The translations under genes were made by a program, and so were the position numbers. From Hellea sp. (GTDB taxonomy: Bacteria; Pseudomonadota; Alphaproteobacteria; Caulobacterales; Maricaulaceae), in assembly GCA_028224375.1 (NCBI GenBank), contig JAOIVW010000025.1, positions 1 through 39,537 of the forward strand: a DNA stretch of 39,537 nt, in the 5' to 3' direction. Below are positions 7,915 through 17,016 of this stretch, piece after piece; within the stretch, counting starts at the first letter, position 1; each line of letters starts with the position of its first letter. The notes beneath the pieces were generated by a model. That model saw nothing but the letters and a program-made list of their open reading frames with translations. It was not told where the DNA came from and ran no database searches.

Positions 7915-8691
7915 ATGTTCAAAGATCAATCAATCGCCATAACTGGCGCCAGCGGCGGTATCGGCAGAGCTATCGCAGAAATGTTCATCGCCCAAGGTGC
8001 TAAGGTTGCGATTAGCGATTTAAAAGCGCCTGACGAAACAGCTGCTGAGATTGGCGCCGTAGCTTTTGGATGTGACGTTACAAAAGACCAAGCTGTGCAA
8101 GACTTTATCGACATGGCTGGGGCTGCTAATGGCCCGATTGATGTCTTTGTGTCTAATGCAGGCGTAGGCTTTGGTGATCCGAACCATGCAGCAGGGGCGA
8201 GCAATGAAAATTGGGAGCTAAGCTGGAAGGTCAATGTTATGAGCAGTGTCTACGCTGCGCGTGTCTTGCTCCCCCAGATGAAAGAACGTGGGTCTGGTCG
8301 CTTCGTAATTACGGCCTCAGCCGCAGGCCTCTTAGGCCAAATTGGCAGCGCGTCTTACACAGCCACGAAACATGCGGCTGTTGGCTTTGCTGAAAGCCTA
8401 GCAATCCGCCACTGGGATCAGGGGATTAAAACGCATTGCATCTGCCCGCAATATGTCCGCACAAATATGACCAAGGGCATGGCAATGGCAGAGGGGCATC
8501 AAGACGGTCTGATTGAGCCTTCAGATGTGGCGCAGGCGCTTAGGCTTGCTATAGAGGAAGATAGATTTATGGTTCTGTCTCATCCAATTGTGGGCGATTA
8601 TTTTAAAAATAAAGCCATGGATTATGAACGCTATATTGGCGGCATGAATAAGCTAAAACAAAAGCTGGGGAATGACCAGCTCCCGACATAG
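7915..8691 (+). CDS. Short-chain dehydrogenase/reductase (first of pair)
   Basis: The 258-residue classical SDR has the NAD(P)-binding TGASGGIG at residues 10-17, SNAGVG near 80 and a complete catalytic set S135, Y148, K152 (YTATK). It begins the operon SDR-SDR-kinase-acyl-CoA dehydrogenase. In that context it probably oxidises a 3-hydroxyacyl-CoA or a related alcohol. The C-terminal part is longer than in FabG-like enzymes and ends in a Lys-rich tail. The operator at 7853-7872 lies upstream; the ribosome-binding site is weak. The exact substrate cannot be read from sequence. Confidence 0.9.
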   Translation: MFKDQSIAITGASGGIGRAIAEMFIAQGAKVAISDLKAPDETAAEIGAVAFGCDVTKDQAVQDFIDMAGAANGPIDVFVSNAGVGFGDPNHAAGASNENWELSWKVNVMSSVYAARVLLPQMKERGSGRFVITASAAGLLGQIGSASYTATKHAAVGFAESLAIRHWDQGIKTHCICPQYVRTNMTKGMAMAEGHQDGLIEPSDVAQALRLAIEEDRFMVLSHPIVGDYFKNKAMDYERYIGGMNKLKQKLGNDQLPT

Positions 8692-8701
8692 GAGAGAGAA
8701 A

Positions 8702-9460
8702 GTGGCACGATTTGATTTAAGCGGCAAAGTCGCACTGATAGCTGGCGCAAGCCGAGGTATTGGCGAAGCCATCGCGCACGGATTTGCTGAACATGGCGCG
8801 GTTGTTATCTGTTCCAGCCGTAAGCAAGCCGATTGCGAAAAAGTAGCTGAGGCTATTCGGGCGAAAGGCGGCAAAGCTGTGTCAGCGGAATTGCACCTAG
8901 GTGAGTTGTCTCATCATGATAAAGCCATAAAGATGATTGAAAAAGAATTTGGCCGCTTGGATATACTTGTCAATAACGGCGCGACTAACCCTTACTTTGG
9001 TCCCGCGCATGAAGCGCCTGAATCCGCTTATGACAAGACATGGGAAGTGAACGTCAAAGGGCCTTATTTTCTCTCCGCCAAATCTATTCCGCTTATGCTC
9101 AAAGGCGGCGGCGGGTCTATCGTCAATGTCGCCTCTGTGGACGGTATTCAGCCCGGTAAAGGCCGCGTTATTTACGGTATGACCAAGGCAGCTGTCATTA
9201 ATATGACAAAGGGCATGGCCAAGGAATATGGAAATCACGGCATTCGCGTAAATGCGCTTCTGCCAGGCTTTACAGATACGAAAATTGCGGCGGCGCTCAA
9301 AGCAGACCCCAAGATGCAAGAGTATATGGATAATAATCTGGCAATCTCTCGTATGGCTCAACCCGAAGAGATGGTTGGGTCTGTGCTTTACATGGTGTCA
9401 GATGAGGCCAGCTATTTCACGGGGCAGGGCATGGTTGTTGATGGCGGAGCTATCATATAA
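8702..9460 (+). CDS. Short-chain dehydrogenase/reductase (second of pair, GTG start)
   Basis: I choose the GTG at 8702, because GGAGAGAG at 8691-8698 precedes it and an upstream ATG at 8672 lies inside the previous gene. The 252-residue product shows GASRGIG, VNNGATN near residue 90, and catalytic S145, Y158 and K162 (YGMTK), plus a FabG-like GQGMVVDGGA end. Proteins of this kind are often annotated as glucose/ribitol or 3-oxoacyl reductases. Coupling to an acyl-CoA dehydrogenase and a small-molecule kinase suggests action on acyl-CoA intermediates. Its stop abuts the kinase start, with ATG at 9461 immediately following TAA. Confidence 0.9.
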   Translation: MARFDLSGKVALIAGASRGIGEAIAHGFAEHGAVVICSSRKQADCEKVAEAIRAKGGKAVSAELHLGELSHHDKAIKMIEKEFGRLDILVNNGATNPYFGPAHEAPESAYDKTWEVNVKGPYFLSAKSIPLMLKGGGGSIVNVASVDGIQPGKGRVIYGMTKAAVINMTKGMAKEYGNHGIRVNALLPGFTDTKIAAALKADPKMQEYMDNNLAISRMAQPEEMVGSVLYMVSDEASYFTGQGMVVDGGAII

Positions 9461-10525
9461 ATGAGCAGCGAAAATCCAGCAGTCGAGGTCCGTAAGGGCG
9501 AAGAATTAGATATTGCGGCTGTGGACGCCGTATTGAAAGCCGCGCTACCTGACCTCAAAGGTGAGGCCACTGTTAAGCAATATTCTTCGGGCGCATCTAA
9601 TCTCACCTATGCTTTAGATTACCCTGAACGCCGGATGGTCCTGCGCCGTCCGCCCTTTGGGGATAAGCCTAAATCAGGTCACGACATGAACCGCGAATAT
9701 CGCGTGATGACCGCGCTTAAGGGCCATATCCCGGTTCCCAAGACACTTTACTACACGGATGATGTCTCTGTTATCGGGGCAGAGTTTTATGTTATGGATA
9801 GGTCTGAGGGTCATTTAATCCATACTGAAATCCCAAAAGACTGGAATTGGAGCGCTAAGGAAGCGCGTCAGCTATGTGAGAATTTTTTCCAAACACTCGT
9901 TGATATGCATCAGGTCGATTATAATGCTGTCGGCTTGGGTGACTTTGGGAAGCCCGAGGGCTATGTCAGCCGCCAAATTCTAGGCTGGAATCGCCGTTGG
10001 GAGAAAGCTTGGACAGAAGATATTGAAAAATTCGAAGACGTGCAGCAATGGCTCGTTGATAATATGCCCGCGACCGAGCGCGGCGCGGCCATTATCCACG
10101 GCGATTACCGCATAGATAATTGCATTTTAAAACAAGATGACCCGACGCAAATCGAAGCTTTGCTAGATTGGGAAATTTCAGCCCTTGGTGACCCGATGAT
10201 GGATTTGGGAAATACACTCGCCTATTGGATACATGCGGATGATCCAGACTTTATGAAAATGACCGTCAGGCAGCCTTGTATGGCGCCGGGGATGATGAGG
10301 CGTCAGGAAATTCTAGATTTTTACGCCGCCAAAACAGGCGCAGATGTCTCTGGGTTCCAGTTCTATTATGTCTACGGCATTTGGAGACTGGCCGTAATTA
10401 TTCAGCAAATTTACGCGCGCTTCTATCGCGGTCAGAATGACAATCCGCGGTTTAAACGTTACGGAGAAATGGCGGCGGCGCTTGGTAATCTTGCGCGCTT
10501 TAAAATAAAATCAGGCACTCTTTAA
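9461..10525 (+). CDS. APH-fold phosphotransferase, ACAD10/11 or LvaA type
   Basis: The 354-residue protein has the aminoglycoside phosphotransferase fold: a VLRRPPFG substrate/ATP loop, the Brenner motif HGDYRIDN (H213, D215, N220) and the metal-binding DWE (D236) followed by ALGDPMMDL. The VLRRPP segment and the partner acyl-CoA dehydrogenase match the N-terminal kinase of animal ACAD10/ACAD11 and the bacterial LvaA of levulinate catabolism. Those kinases phosphorylate the 4-hydroxyl group of a 4-hydroxyacyl-CoA, and the acyl-CoA dehydrogenase partner then eliminates phosphate. I infer the same division of labour here. Antibiotic resistance is unlikely given the operon. Confidence 0.88.
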   Translation: MSSENPAVEVRKGEELDIAAVDAVLKAALPDLKGEATVKQYSSGASNLTYALDYPERRMVLRRPPFGDKPKSGHDMNREYRVMTALKGHIPVPKTLYYTDDVSVIGAEFYVMDRSEGHLIHTEIPKDWNWSAKEARQLCENFFQTLVDMHQVDYNAVGLGDFGKPEGYVSRQILGWNRRWEKAWTEDIEKFEDVQQWLVDNMPATERGAAIIHGDYRIDNCILKQDDPTQIEALLDWEISALGDPMMDLGNTLAYWIHADDPDFMKMTVRQPCMAPGMMRRQEILDFYAAKTGADVSGFQFYYVYGIWRLAVIIQQIYARFYRGQNDNPRFKRYGEMAAALGNLARFKIKSGTL

Positions 10526-10548
10526 AAAATAATAATAAGGAAGATAAC

Positions 10549-11793
10549 ATGTCATCAATGGATCTTGGGATGAGCGATAAGGTCGCTCCGCTTGTCGAAA
10601 AAATCAGAGACTTTACGCGTAATTTCGTAGCCCCCCTAAACGACGAATTCGACTCGCTTATCGGCACAGGCCCCGATGGTCGGTTCAGCTATTCTAAGCG
10701 CCAAACTGAAATACTCGACATCATGAAAACTGAAGCCCGTAAGCGCGGCCTTTGGAATTTCTGGCTGACAGACTCCGAAGAAGGCTACGGCCTCTCGACG
10801 GTTGAATATGCCTATGTAGCTGAAGAGCTGGGCTGGGTTCATATGGCGTCCGAGGCGATGAATTGTTCCGCGCCCGACACGGGTAATATGGAAGTGCTGG
10901 AGCGTTACGGCACGGCTGAGCATAAAGAAAAATGGCTCAAGCCGCTACTCGAAGGTAAAATTCGTTCGGCTTATCTGATGACAGAGCCTGACGTGGCGTC
11001 TTCTGATGCGACGAACCTTGAATTTTCTGCTGTCAAAGATGGTGATGAGTGGGTTCTTAACGGCGAAAAATATTGGTCCTCAGGGGCAGGCGATCCGCGC
11101 TGTAAAGTCTTCATCCTTATGGCGAAAACACCGAGTGAAGAGCGCTCTAAACACCAACAACATTCTATGTTTGTGGTGGATGCGGAGCTGCCAGGCTATG
11201 AAGTCCTGCGCCCGATGATGGTCTTTGGCCATGATGACGCGCCCCATGGTCATATGCATGTGCGTTTTACAGATGTACGCATTCCTGCTGATGCCTTGCT
11301 AATTCGCGAGGGGGCTGGCTTTGAAGTCTCGCAAGGCCGTCTGGGGCCGGGCCGTATTCATCACTGTATGCGATCGATTGGGCAAGCTGAGAAAGCTCTT
11401 GAGCTGCTCTGTAAACGCTCATTGGAACGTGAAGCTTTTGGCAAGCAACTCGCATTTCTCGGGGCCAATTTTGATATCATTGCCGAAGCCCGTATCAAGA
11501 TTGAACAAGCGCGTCTTCTCTGCCTCAAAGCGGCGTGGGCCATGGACACCATGTCTAAGCGTGACGCCGCGCCGTGGATTTCCATGATTAAGGTCGAAGC
11601 CCCGCGCATGTCTCTCAAGGTCATTGATGAAGCCATGCAGATTTATGGCGGAACAGGCATTTCGCAAGACACGCCGCTCTCAGGGATGTGGCAAGGTCAG
11701 CGCACGCTACGGTTTGCCGATGGGCCTGATTCAGTGCATCGCCGCCAAGTTGCGCGTAAAGAGCTTCGCGGATATACAAACCAAAAGATATAA
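10549..11793 (+). CDS. Acyl-CoA dehydrogenase, ACAD10/11-like
   Basis: The 414-residue FAD enzyme has the usual domain order, an N-terminal helical part, a middle strand domain with AYLMTEPDVASSDATN (flavin contact), and a C-terminal helical domain with the QIYGGTGISQ motif and RFADGPDSVHRRQVAR end. The last segment and overall length fit the ACAD10/11 branch better than classical short- or medium-chain enzymes. AAGGAAG precedes the ATG. It is the last gene of the SDR-SDR-kinase operon. The 3' end (11713-11793) was copied in the downstream duplication: a 26-codon remnant at 14537-14617 gives an identical peptide with nine silent differences. Confidence 0.92.
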   Translation: MSSMDLGMSDKVAPLVEKIRDFTRNFVAPLNDEFDSLIGTGPDGRFSYSKRQTEILDIMKTEARKRGLWNFWLTDSEEGYGLSTVEYAYVAEELGWVHMASEAMNCSAPDTGNMEVLERYGTAEHKEKWLKPLLEGKIRSAYLMTEPDVASSDATNLEFSAVKDGDEWVLNGEKYWSSGAGDPRCKVFILMAKTPSEERSKHQQHSMFVVDAELPGYEVLRPMMVFGHDDAPHGHMHVRFTDVRIPADALLIREGAGFEVSQGRLGPGRIHHCMRSIGQAEKALELLCKRSLEREAFGKQLAFLGANFDIIAEARIKIEQARLLCLKAAWAMDTMSKRDAAPWISMIKVEAPRMSLKVIDEAMQIYGGTGISQDTPLSGMWQGQRTLRFADGPDSVHRRQVARKELRGYTNQKI

Positions 11794-11821
11794 TGTCCGC
11801 ACTTAACTGAATATTTAGCTA

Positions 11822-11856
11822 AACCTTGTAACTCTTCCGCTACTCGCGGAGGGGTT
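11822..11856 (+). promoter_or_regulatory. Leader hairpin covering the Shine-Dalgarno site, copy A
   Basis: CTTCCGC (11834-11840) pairs with GCGGAGG (11846-11852) around a TACTC loop, burying the GGAGG that precedes the ATG at 11858. Outer bases AACC and GGTT can extend the stem. The same structure is exact in copy B at 14646-14680. This suggests control of translation initiation by RNA structure, which is inference. Confidence 0.5.
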
Positions 11857-11857
11857 A

Positions 11858-14146
11858 ATGGTCGATATTTCTGTTTCAGGTTTTGAGAAGACGCGTTCAT
11901 CATGGGCGTTAGTCAGTGTTTTTACACTTTCCATATTCTTAAGCGCGGCGCTTTTATTCTCCGTACAGCCTCTATTTGCCAAGCTCGTTCTCCCATTATT
12001 GGGCGGCTCTTCCAGTGTCTGGAACACCGCCATGGTGTTTTTCCAAGCAATGTTATTAGGGGGATATATATACGCCCACCTTATCTCTAAGTATTTCAGT
12101 TTTAGAACACAAATAATCACCCATTGCTTTGTCTTGAGTATGGGATTTTTGTTTTTACCTCTCAGTATTGCTCAAGGCTGGACGCCTCCTGAGGGTGGAA
12201 CGCAGGCCTATTGGCTCATTGGGTTGTTTTCTGTATCCGTCGGCATGCCGTTTTTTGCGATTTCTGCAAATGCTCCTTTGTTGCAACGTTGGTTCAGTAG
12301 AACAAATGATAAAGATGCAGAAGACCCATATTTCCTTTATTCAGCAAGTAATGCTGGCAGCTTACTCTCCTTATGTTTGTATCCTTTGCTTTTTGAACCC
12401 ATGTTGAGGTTACATGAGCAAACAGAATTATGGGCAACAGGATATGTTTTGCTGTTTTTGATGATTTTATTGAGTGGTTTTTTCGGCTTAAAAAATAGAC
12501 AGGCTATCGTCAAAAGGGTGAGCGGTAATACTGAGAGCGCTGTAAAGCCGCAATTAATGCAGCGCCTGATATGGATAGGTTTAGCCTTTATACCTTCAAG
12601 CTTAATGTTGGGTGTGACATCTCATATGACCAACAATATTGCATCTGCACCCTTGCTCTGGATTATTCCGTTAGCGTTATATTTGTTGACCTTTATTTTT
12701 GCTTTTGCAAAACGGCCTCTAATTAAATCAGAGTTTCTAAGATATCTTGTTCCGATGGCTGTGATCATTTCTTTGGCTTTTGGGGTTTCGATTAGAATAA
12801 ATTTATTATTGACCATCTCTCTTATCTTAATCAGTTACTTTATCATTGCCTTGGCGTGTCATACACGGTTGGTCGAGCAGAGGCCCCACGCAAATTATTT
12901 GACGGAATTCTATATTTGGATGTCCTTAGGCGGTATGCTTGGGGGCATTTTTAACGCCTTAATCGCGCCATCAATTTTTCCAAAAATTTATGAATATGTA
13001 ATTGTGATTTGTGTGGCGGCTTTTGTGTATTACACATTTGATGACAAGGTCGGAGTAGGTGTGAAAGCCGCGAAAGCCGTTTTTCGTAACATTGCTATAT
13101 CAGCGGTGGTTTTTGTCGTCCTGTTTATATGCAATGTTCCGCTTGCTTATTGTATAATCATATCCGGAGGAATTTTAAGTCTCGGGCTGGCGCACTTATC
13201 AACTCAAAAGAGAACAATGTTCTGTACACTCTTGCTCATGACTGGATTGCTTTCTTTCATCATACCCGCATTTGCAGTTAAAGATGTCATGACGGACAGG
13301 TCATTTTTTGGTGTCTTACGTGTTGAAGCAGAAGAATCAGAACATGGTACTGTGCATAGTTTTGTGCATGGAGATACGGTGCACAACTACCAATTTCAAA
13401 ATGATTTTCTAAAGAGAATACCCTTAGCCTATTATTCTGAAGGGAACACATTTCACAGAGGGCTTGAATTCGCTCGGCATCTCCAATCTGACCAGGCATT
13501 TAATGTATCAATGATTGGCTTAGGGGCCGGAGCAATGGCCTGCTATGAAAAGCCGTCAGAAAATTGGGTTTATTTTGAAATTGACCCGGCTGTTGTTGAT
13601 ATGGCGACTAATGAAAAGTATTTTAGCTATATGAAAGATTGCTCTTACGCGTCCGACATTAGAATTGGTGATGCGCGTTTGAAACTTGAGGACATTCCAA
13701 AGGGCTCCCAAGATTATATCATAGTCGATGCATTTTCATCCGACTCCATACCGGCGCACCTTGTGACTGTCGAAGCTTTGGAGCTTTATCGTTCACGCCT
13801 TAAACCCAATGGGTTGATTTTCTTTCATACGTCAAATCGCGTTCTCGATGTAAACTCTGTTGTAGCCACCTTGGCTGAACATGCCGGTTTGGAGAGCCGT
13901 TATACCGCGTCTCAAAGCTTTGAAGGTAACCCTTATGCTGAGTTTGAAAACCTTAGCACGGCTGTAATCCTTGGAACGACTGAACAGATGGCGGAATTGG
14001 ACAAATTTGACCCGCAATGGAAGCGAATTACTCCGAGTCCTGACGTTGGTTTATGGTCTGATGGTTATTCGCACATATTAGGGACTCTAAAGGCTAAATA
14101 TAAGAAAAATGTTAGAGTTTTTAACTCGGTAGACCAAAGCCCTTAA
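11858..14146 (+). CDS. Membrane-bound spermidine-synthase-like protein, copy A
   Basis: The 762-residue protein has about ten or more hydrophobic helices in residues 1-480, then a cytoplasmic or periplasmic spermidine-synthase-like domain. That domain shows IGLGAGAMACYE, YFEIDPAVVDMA, IRIGDARLKLE and IVDAFSSDSIP, the pattern of the aminopropyltransferase fold, and ends with an FFHTSNR segment. Such proteins are annotated as fused MFS/spermidine synthase; the reaction is unproven for most of them. It is paralogous to 14682-16955 and nearly identical over the first 80 residues, then diverges. It is more AT-rich than its neighbours, suggesting transfer from a divergent relative. A leader hairpin covers its ribosome-binding site. 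Confidence 0.85.
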   Translation: MVDISVSGFEKTRSSWALVSVFTLSIFLSAALLFSVQPLFAKLVLPLLGGSSSVWNTAMVFFQAMLLGGYIYAHLISKYFSFRTQIITHCFVLSMGFLFLPLSIAQGWTPPEGGTQAYWLIGLFSVSVGMPFFAISANAPLLQRWFSRTNDKDAEDPYFLYSASNAGSLLSLCLYPLLFEPMLRLHEQTELWATGYVLLFLMILLSGFFGLKNRQAIVKRVSGNTESAVKPQLMQRLIWIGLAFIPSSLMLGVTSHMTNNIASAPLLWIIPLALYLLTFIFAFAKRPLIKSEFLRYLVPMAVIISLAFGVSIRINLLLTISLILISYFIIALACHTRLVEQRPHANYLTEFYIWMSLGGMLGGIFNALIAPSIFPKIYEYVIVICVAAFVYYTFDDKVGVGVKAAKAVFRNIAISAVVFVVLFICNVPLAYCIIISGGILSLGLAHLSTQKRTMFCTLLLMTGLLSFIIPAFAVKDVMTDRSFFGVLRVEAEESEHGTVHSFVHGDTVHNYQFQNDFLKRIPLAYYSEGNTFHRGLEFARHLQSDQAFNVSMIGLGAGAMACYEKPSENWVYFEIDPAVVDMATNEKYFSYMKDCSYASDIRIGDARLKLEDIPKGSQDYIIVDAFSSDSIPAHLVTVEALELYRSRLKPNGLIFFHTSNRVLDVNSVVATLAEHAGLESRYTASQSFEGNPYAEFENLSTAVILGTTEQMAELDKFDPQWKRITPSPDVGLWSDGYSHILGTLKAKYKKNVRVFNSVDQSP

Positions 14147-14225
14147 TAGAATACGGTGACCTTAGAAAATGTCTCGATAGTCCCCATCTGGAGCGCGTAA
14201 ATAGGCTCTGAAATAGGAGATAGTT

Positions 14226-14510
14226 ATGCCAAGTTTTGATATCGTTTCCGAAGCAGATATTGCCGAAGTCGATAATGCCATTAAAAATGTCATGCGCGAA
14301 ATTTCCGTTCGCTATGATTTTAAAGGGTTTAAATCGACCGTATAAAGAAGCTGCGGGGTGACTAAAATCTTAGCCGATGATGATCTTAAGCTTAATCAGA
14401 TGCATGAGATACTGCGCGGTCAATTACAAAATCGCGGCATTGAGCCAAGGCAGCTGGATTGCCAGAAAGTTGAGCTTACGGCCGAGCAGTCCGTGCGCCA
14501 GAATATTTAA
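14226..14510 (+). pseudogene. yajQ fragment, nonsense-mutated and truncated
   Basis: The reading frame aligns with the intact yajQ at 17017 from codon 1 to 94 with no frameshift. Codon 40 (GAA in the intact gene) is TAA here (14343-14345), and homology stops at codon 95, where CTG is replaced by TAA (14508-14510). About 27 unrelated bases separate it from the acyl-CoA dehydrogenase tail. It is therefore a dead remnant of the duplication. A 39-residue peptide could still be made, with several non-silent differences (for example V6I, M12I, S35F). Confidence 0.88.
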
Positions 14511-14536
14511 ATAAAAAAGAGTAGTGTACTTTAAGC

Positions 14537-14617
14537 TTTGCCGATGGCCCCGATTCCGTGCACCGCCGCCAAGTGGCTCGTAAGGAGCTTCGTGGATATA
14601 CTAACCAAAAGATATAA
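14537..14617 (+). pseudogene. Acyl-CoA dehydrogenase 3' remnant (26 codons)
   Basis: These 81 bases align without gaps to 11713-11793, the end of the intact acyl-CoA dehydrogenase gene. All 26 encoded residues are identical, and all nine base differences are silent. The remnant has no start or upstream part. Silent-only change means the divergence happened while the sequence was still in a working gene, and truncation came later. Confidence 0.9.
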
Positions 14618-14645
14618 TGCGCGCACTTAACTCAATATTTAGCTA

Positions 14646-14680
14646 AACCTTGTAACTCTTCCGCTACTCGCGGAGGGGTT
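14646..14680 (+). promoter_or_regulatory. Leader hairpin covering the Shine-Dalgarno site, copy B
   Basis: This stem is base-for-base the same as the copy A stem: CTTCCGC (14658-14664), loop TACTC, GCGGAGG (14670-14676), with AACC/GGTT able to extend it. The buried GGAGG serves the ATG at 14682. Conservation in both copies is the main support. Confidence 0.5.
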
Positions 14681-14681
14681 A

Positions 14682-16955
14682 ATGGTTGATATTTCTGTTT
14701 CAAGTTTTGAGAAGCCCCGTTCATCATGGGCGTTAGTCAGTGTTTTCACGCTCTCCATATTCTTAAGCGCGACACTTTTATTCTCCGTACAGCCTCTATT
14801 TGCCAAGCTCGTTCTCCCGCTATTGGGCGGCTCTTCAAGTGTCTGGAATACGGCGATGGTGTTTTTCCAGGGCACATTGCTGGGCGGGTATATTTATGCG
14901 CATTTGATTTCAAAATATCTAAAACTACCGCTGCAGATACTTTGCCATGCCGTCATTTTGTCGCTTGGGCTTTTCTTTTTACCGCTAGCCATTGCTTCCG
15001 GTTGGACTCCGCCAGAGGGCGGGGCACAGGCATACTGGCTTATTGGATTATTTGCCGTTTCTGTAGGTATGCCGTTCTTTGCCATTTCTGCAAACGCGCC
15101 GCTTCTCCAGCGCTGGTTTAGCCGTACGAAGCACAAAGATGCTGATGATCCATATTTTCTATATGCTGCCAGTAATGCAGGCAGCCTTTTGTCGCTCTGC
15201 CTTTATCCTATTTTGTTTGAGCCCATGCTGCGCTTGCAAGAGCAAACGCAGCTTTGGGCGAAGGGTTATTGGGTCCTTATAGCCGTCATTTTGGCGGCTG
15301 GCATTTTTGGCGCTCTGCATAGTAAAGCCGATGCGCAAAGTTCCACGGCGCATATGCCTAGCGCTACAGCCAAAGCCATAACGTTCAGGCAGCGTCTGTT
15401 CTGGATTTTCCTCGCCTTTATCCCGTCTAGCCTCATGCTTGGCGTGACATCGCATATGGCCAACAACATCGCGTCCGCGCCCTTCCTGTGGATTATTCCG
15501 CTCGCTCTTTATCTGCTAACCTTCGTTATCGTCTTTGCGAAGAAACCGATTGTGACGCCGCAGCAATTGGCCAAGTTTTTCCCTTGGGTAATTTTAGTTG
15601 CGCTCATTGGCGGTTTCGTTCTCAAACTATTTGTGCTCGTGTCTATCGGGCTTAGCTTAGCTTGCTATTTCATTATAGCACTGTTCTGCCACGCACGCTT
15701 GGTCGAAGCCCGTCCTGACGCGGCTAACCTGACCGAGTTTTATATCTGGATGTCCTTTGGCGGCGTTTTAGGCGGCGTATTTAATGCGCTAATAGCGCCT
15801 GCTATTTTCCCTAATGTTTATGAGTATCTAATTATTTTATTTGCCGCACAATTTGCCGTGCCGTCTAAGAACCCGCGCTCATTTGAAGAGAGTAAAGGTA
15901 AAGCTATCGAGCTAGCTAAGTACGCCGTTCCAGCTCTTATCATCTATAAAGCTTTGGAGATGGTAGGCGTTGATTTCAGGATTGCCGCGATATTGGGCGG
16001 CGGCCTGTTCCTCTTAGGGCTGTCGCGTATGCGCGGACAGACAAAGACTTTCTTCCTCGACTTTGGAATATTGGCGGTGCTGGTAATGGTTCTACCAACG
16101 CTCTACCACAAGCCTATTCTGACGGACCGGTCTTTCTTTGGCGTTCTTCATGTCAAAGAAGTCGAAAGCCAACATGGGCTCGTCCATAAATTCATTCACG
16201 GCGACACCATTCATAATTACCAGTTCCGCGATGCAGATAAGCGTAAAATTCCGCTCGCTTATTATGCGCCCGGAAACACTTTTGACATGGCGATGCAGGC
16301 CGCGCGGGTTGAAAGTCCGCAGATGACCATTGCGATGGTAGGACTTGGGGCTGGGGCGATGGCTTGCTATGAAAAACCCGGTGATAGTTGGACTTATTAC
16401 GAAATTGACCCTGCCGTGGTTGATATGGCGACGAACCCAAAATATTTCAGTTTCATGTCAGACTGCTCTGCGGCGTCAGATATTCGCATTGGGGATGCCC
16501 GTATGACATTGGAGGCGCTACCAAGTAAATCGCAGGACATGATTGTGATTGATGCTTTCTCTTCCGATTCTATTCCGACCCATTTGCTGACGACCGAGGC
16601 GCTAGCGCTGTATCGAACAAAGCTGAAAGATGATGGCCTAATGTTTTTTCATACTTCTAACCGCGTGATGGATGTTGCCTCTGTCGTTGTGCGTCTGGCG
16701 GATGAGGCTGGGTTAACTAGTCGTTATGTCGAAACATCCGATTTTTCAGACAAAGAATACGGTGAGTTTTATATTGCCAGCACTGGCGTTCTAATTGGTT
16801 CTGACCGCCGCATAGAGGCCGCCACGGCCCGTGAGCCCAATTGGAAGATATTGGTGCCGAGCGAAAGCGTAAAAGCGTGGTCAGATGACTACTCTTCCAT
16901 CATTGGCTCTATCAAGTCTTTCACTTTTAAAGAAGCCAAGACCGTTCAGCCCTAA
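14682..16955 (+). CDS. Membrane-bound spermidine-synthase-like protein, copy B
   Basis: The 757-residue paralogue of the copy A protein has the same layout: a multi-helix membrane region up to about residue 480, then the spermidine-synthase fold with VGLGAGAMACYE, YYEIDPAVVDMA, IRIGDARMTLE and IDAFSSDSIP. Catalytic-type residues are kept in both copies, so both are probably functional. The main differences are in the middle helices and the loop near residues 215-235. It precedes the intact yajQ by 61 bp, which is probably the ancestral gene order. The substrate is unknown; polyamine synthesis is possible but not shown by the sequence. Confidence 0.87.
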   Translation: MVDISVSSFEKPRSSWALVSVFTLSIFLSATLLFSVQPLFAKLVLPLLGGSSSVWNTAMVFFQGTLLGGYIYAHLISKYLKLPLQILCHAVILSLGLFFLPLAIASGWTPPEGGAQAYWLIGLFAVSVGMPFFAISANAPLLQRWFSRTKHKDADDPYFLYAASNAGSLLSLCLYPILFEPMLRLQEQTQLWAKGYWVLIAVILAAGIFGALHSKADAQSSTAHMPSATAKAITFRQRLFWIFLAFIPSSLMLGVTSHMANNIASAPFLWIIPLALYLLTFVIVFAKKPIVTPQQLAKFFPWVILVALIGGFVLKLFVLVSIGLSLACYFIIALFCHARLVEARPDAANLTEFYIWMSFGGVLGGVFNALIAPAIFPNVYEYLIILFAAQFAVPSKNPRSFEESKGKAIELAKYAVPALIIYKALEMVGVDFRIAAILGGGLFLLGLSRMRGQTKTFFLDFGILAVLVMVLPTLYHKPILTDRSFFGVLHVKEVESQHGLVHKFIHGDTIHNYQFRDADKRKIPLAYYAPGNTFDMAMQAARVESPQMTIAMVGLGAGAMACYEKPGDSWTYYEIDPAVVDMATNPKYFSFMSDCSAASDIRIGDARMTLEALPSKSQDMIVIDAFSSDSIPTHLLTTEALALYRTKLKDDGLMFFHTSNRVMDVASVVVRLADEAGLTSRYVETSDFSDKEYGEFYIASTGVLIGSDRRIEAATAREPNWKILVPSESVKAWSDDYSSIIGSIKSFTFKEAKTVQP

Positions 16956-17016
16956 AAACGACTGGACACTTCATGGGACTAAGTCATAAATAAACTCAGG
17001 TAAGAGGAGTTTAATA

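Larger units (their letters stand above)
11713..14510 (+). repeat. Segmental duplication, copy A
   Basis: This block contains the tail of the acyl-CoA dehydrogenase gene, a short leader, a spermidine-synthase-like gene and a truncated yajQ. It matches 14537-17298 in the same order. The acyl-CoA dehydrogenase tails differ at nine positions, all silent; the leaders are identical over 53 bases (11810-11862 and 14634-14686). Copy A looks more AT-rich: 19 of 60 G+C in the line at 12421 against 31 of 60 at 15301. Confidence 0.85.

Noticed and set aside
9461..10525. Aminoglycoside resistance gene
   Set aside because: The APH fold is present, but the VLRRPP segment and the operon with an acyl-CoA dehydrogenase and SDRs point to acyl-CoA metabolism.
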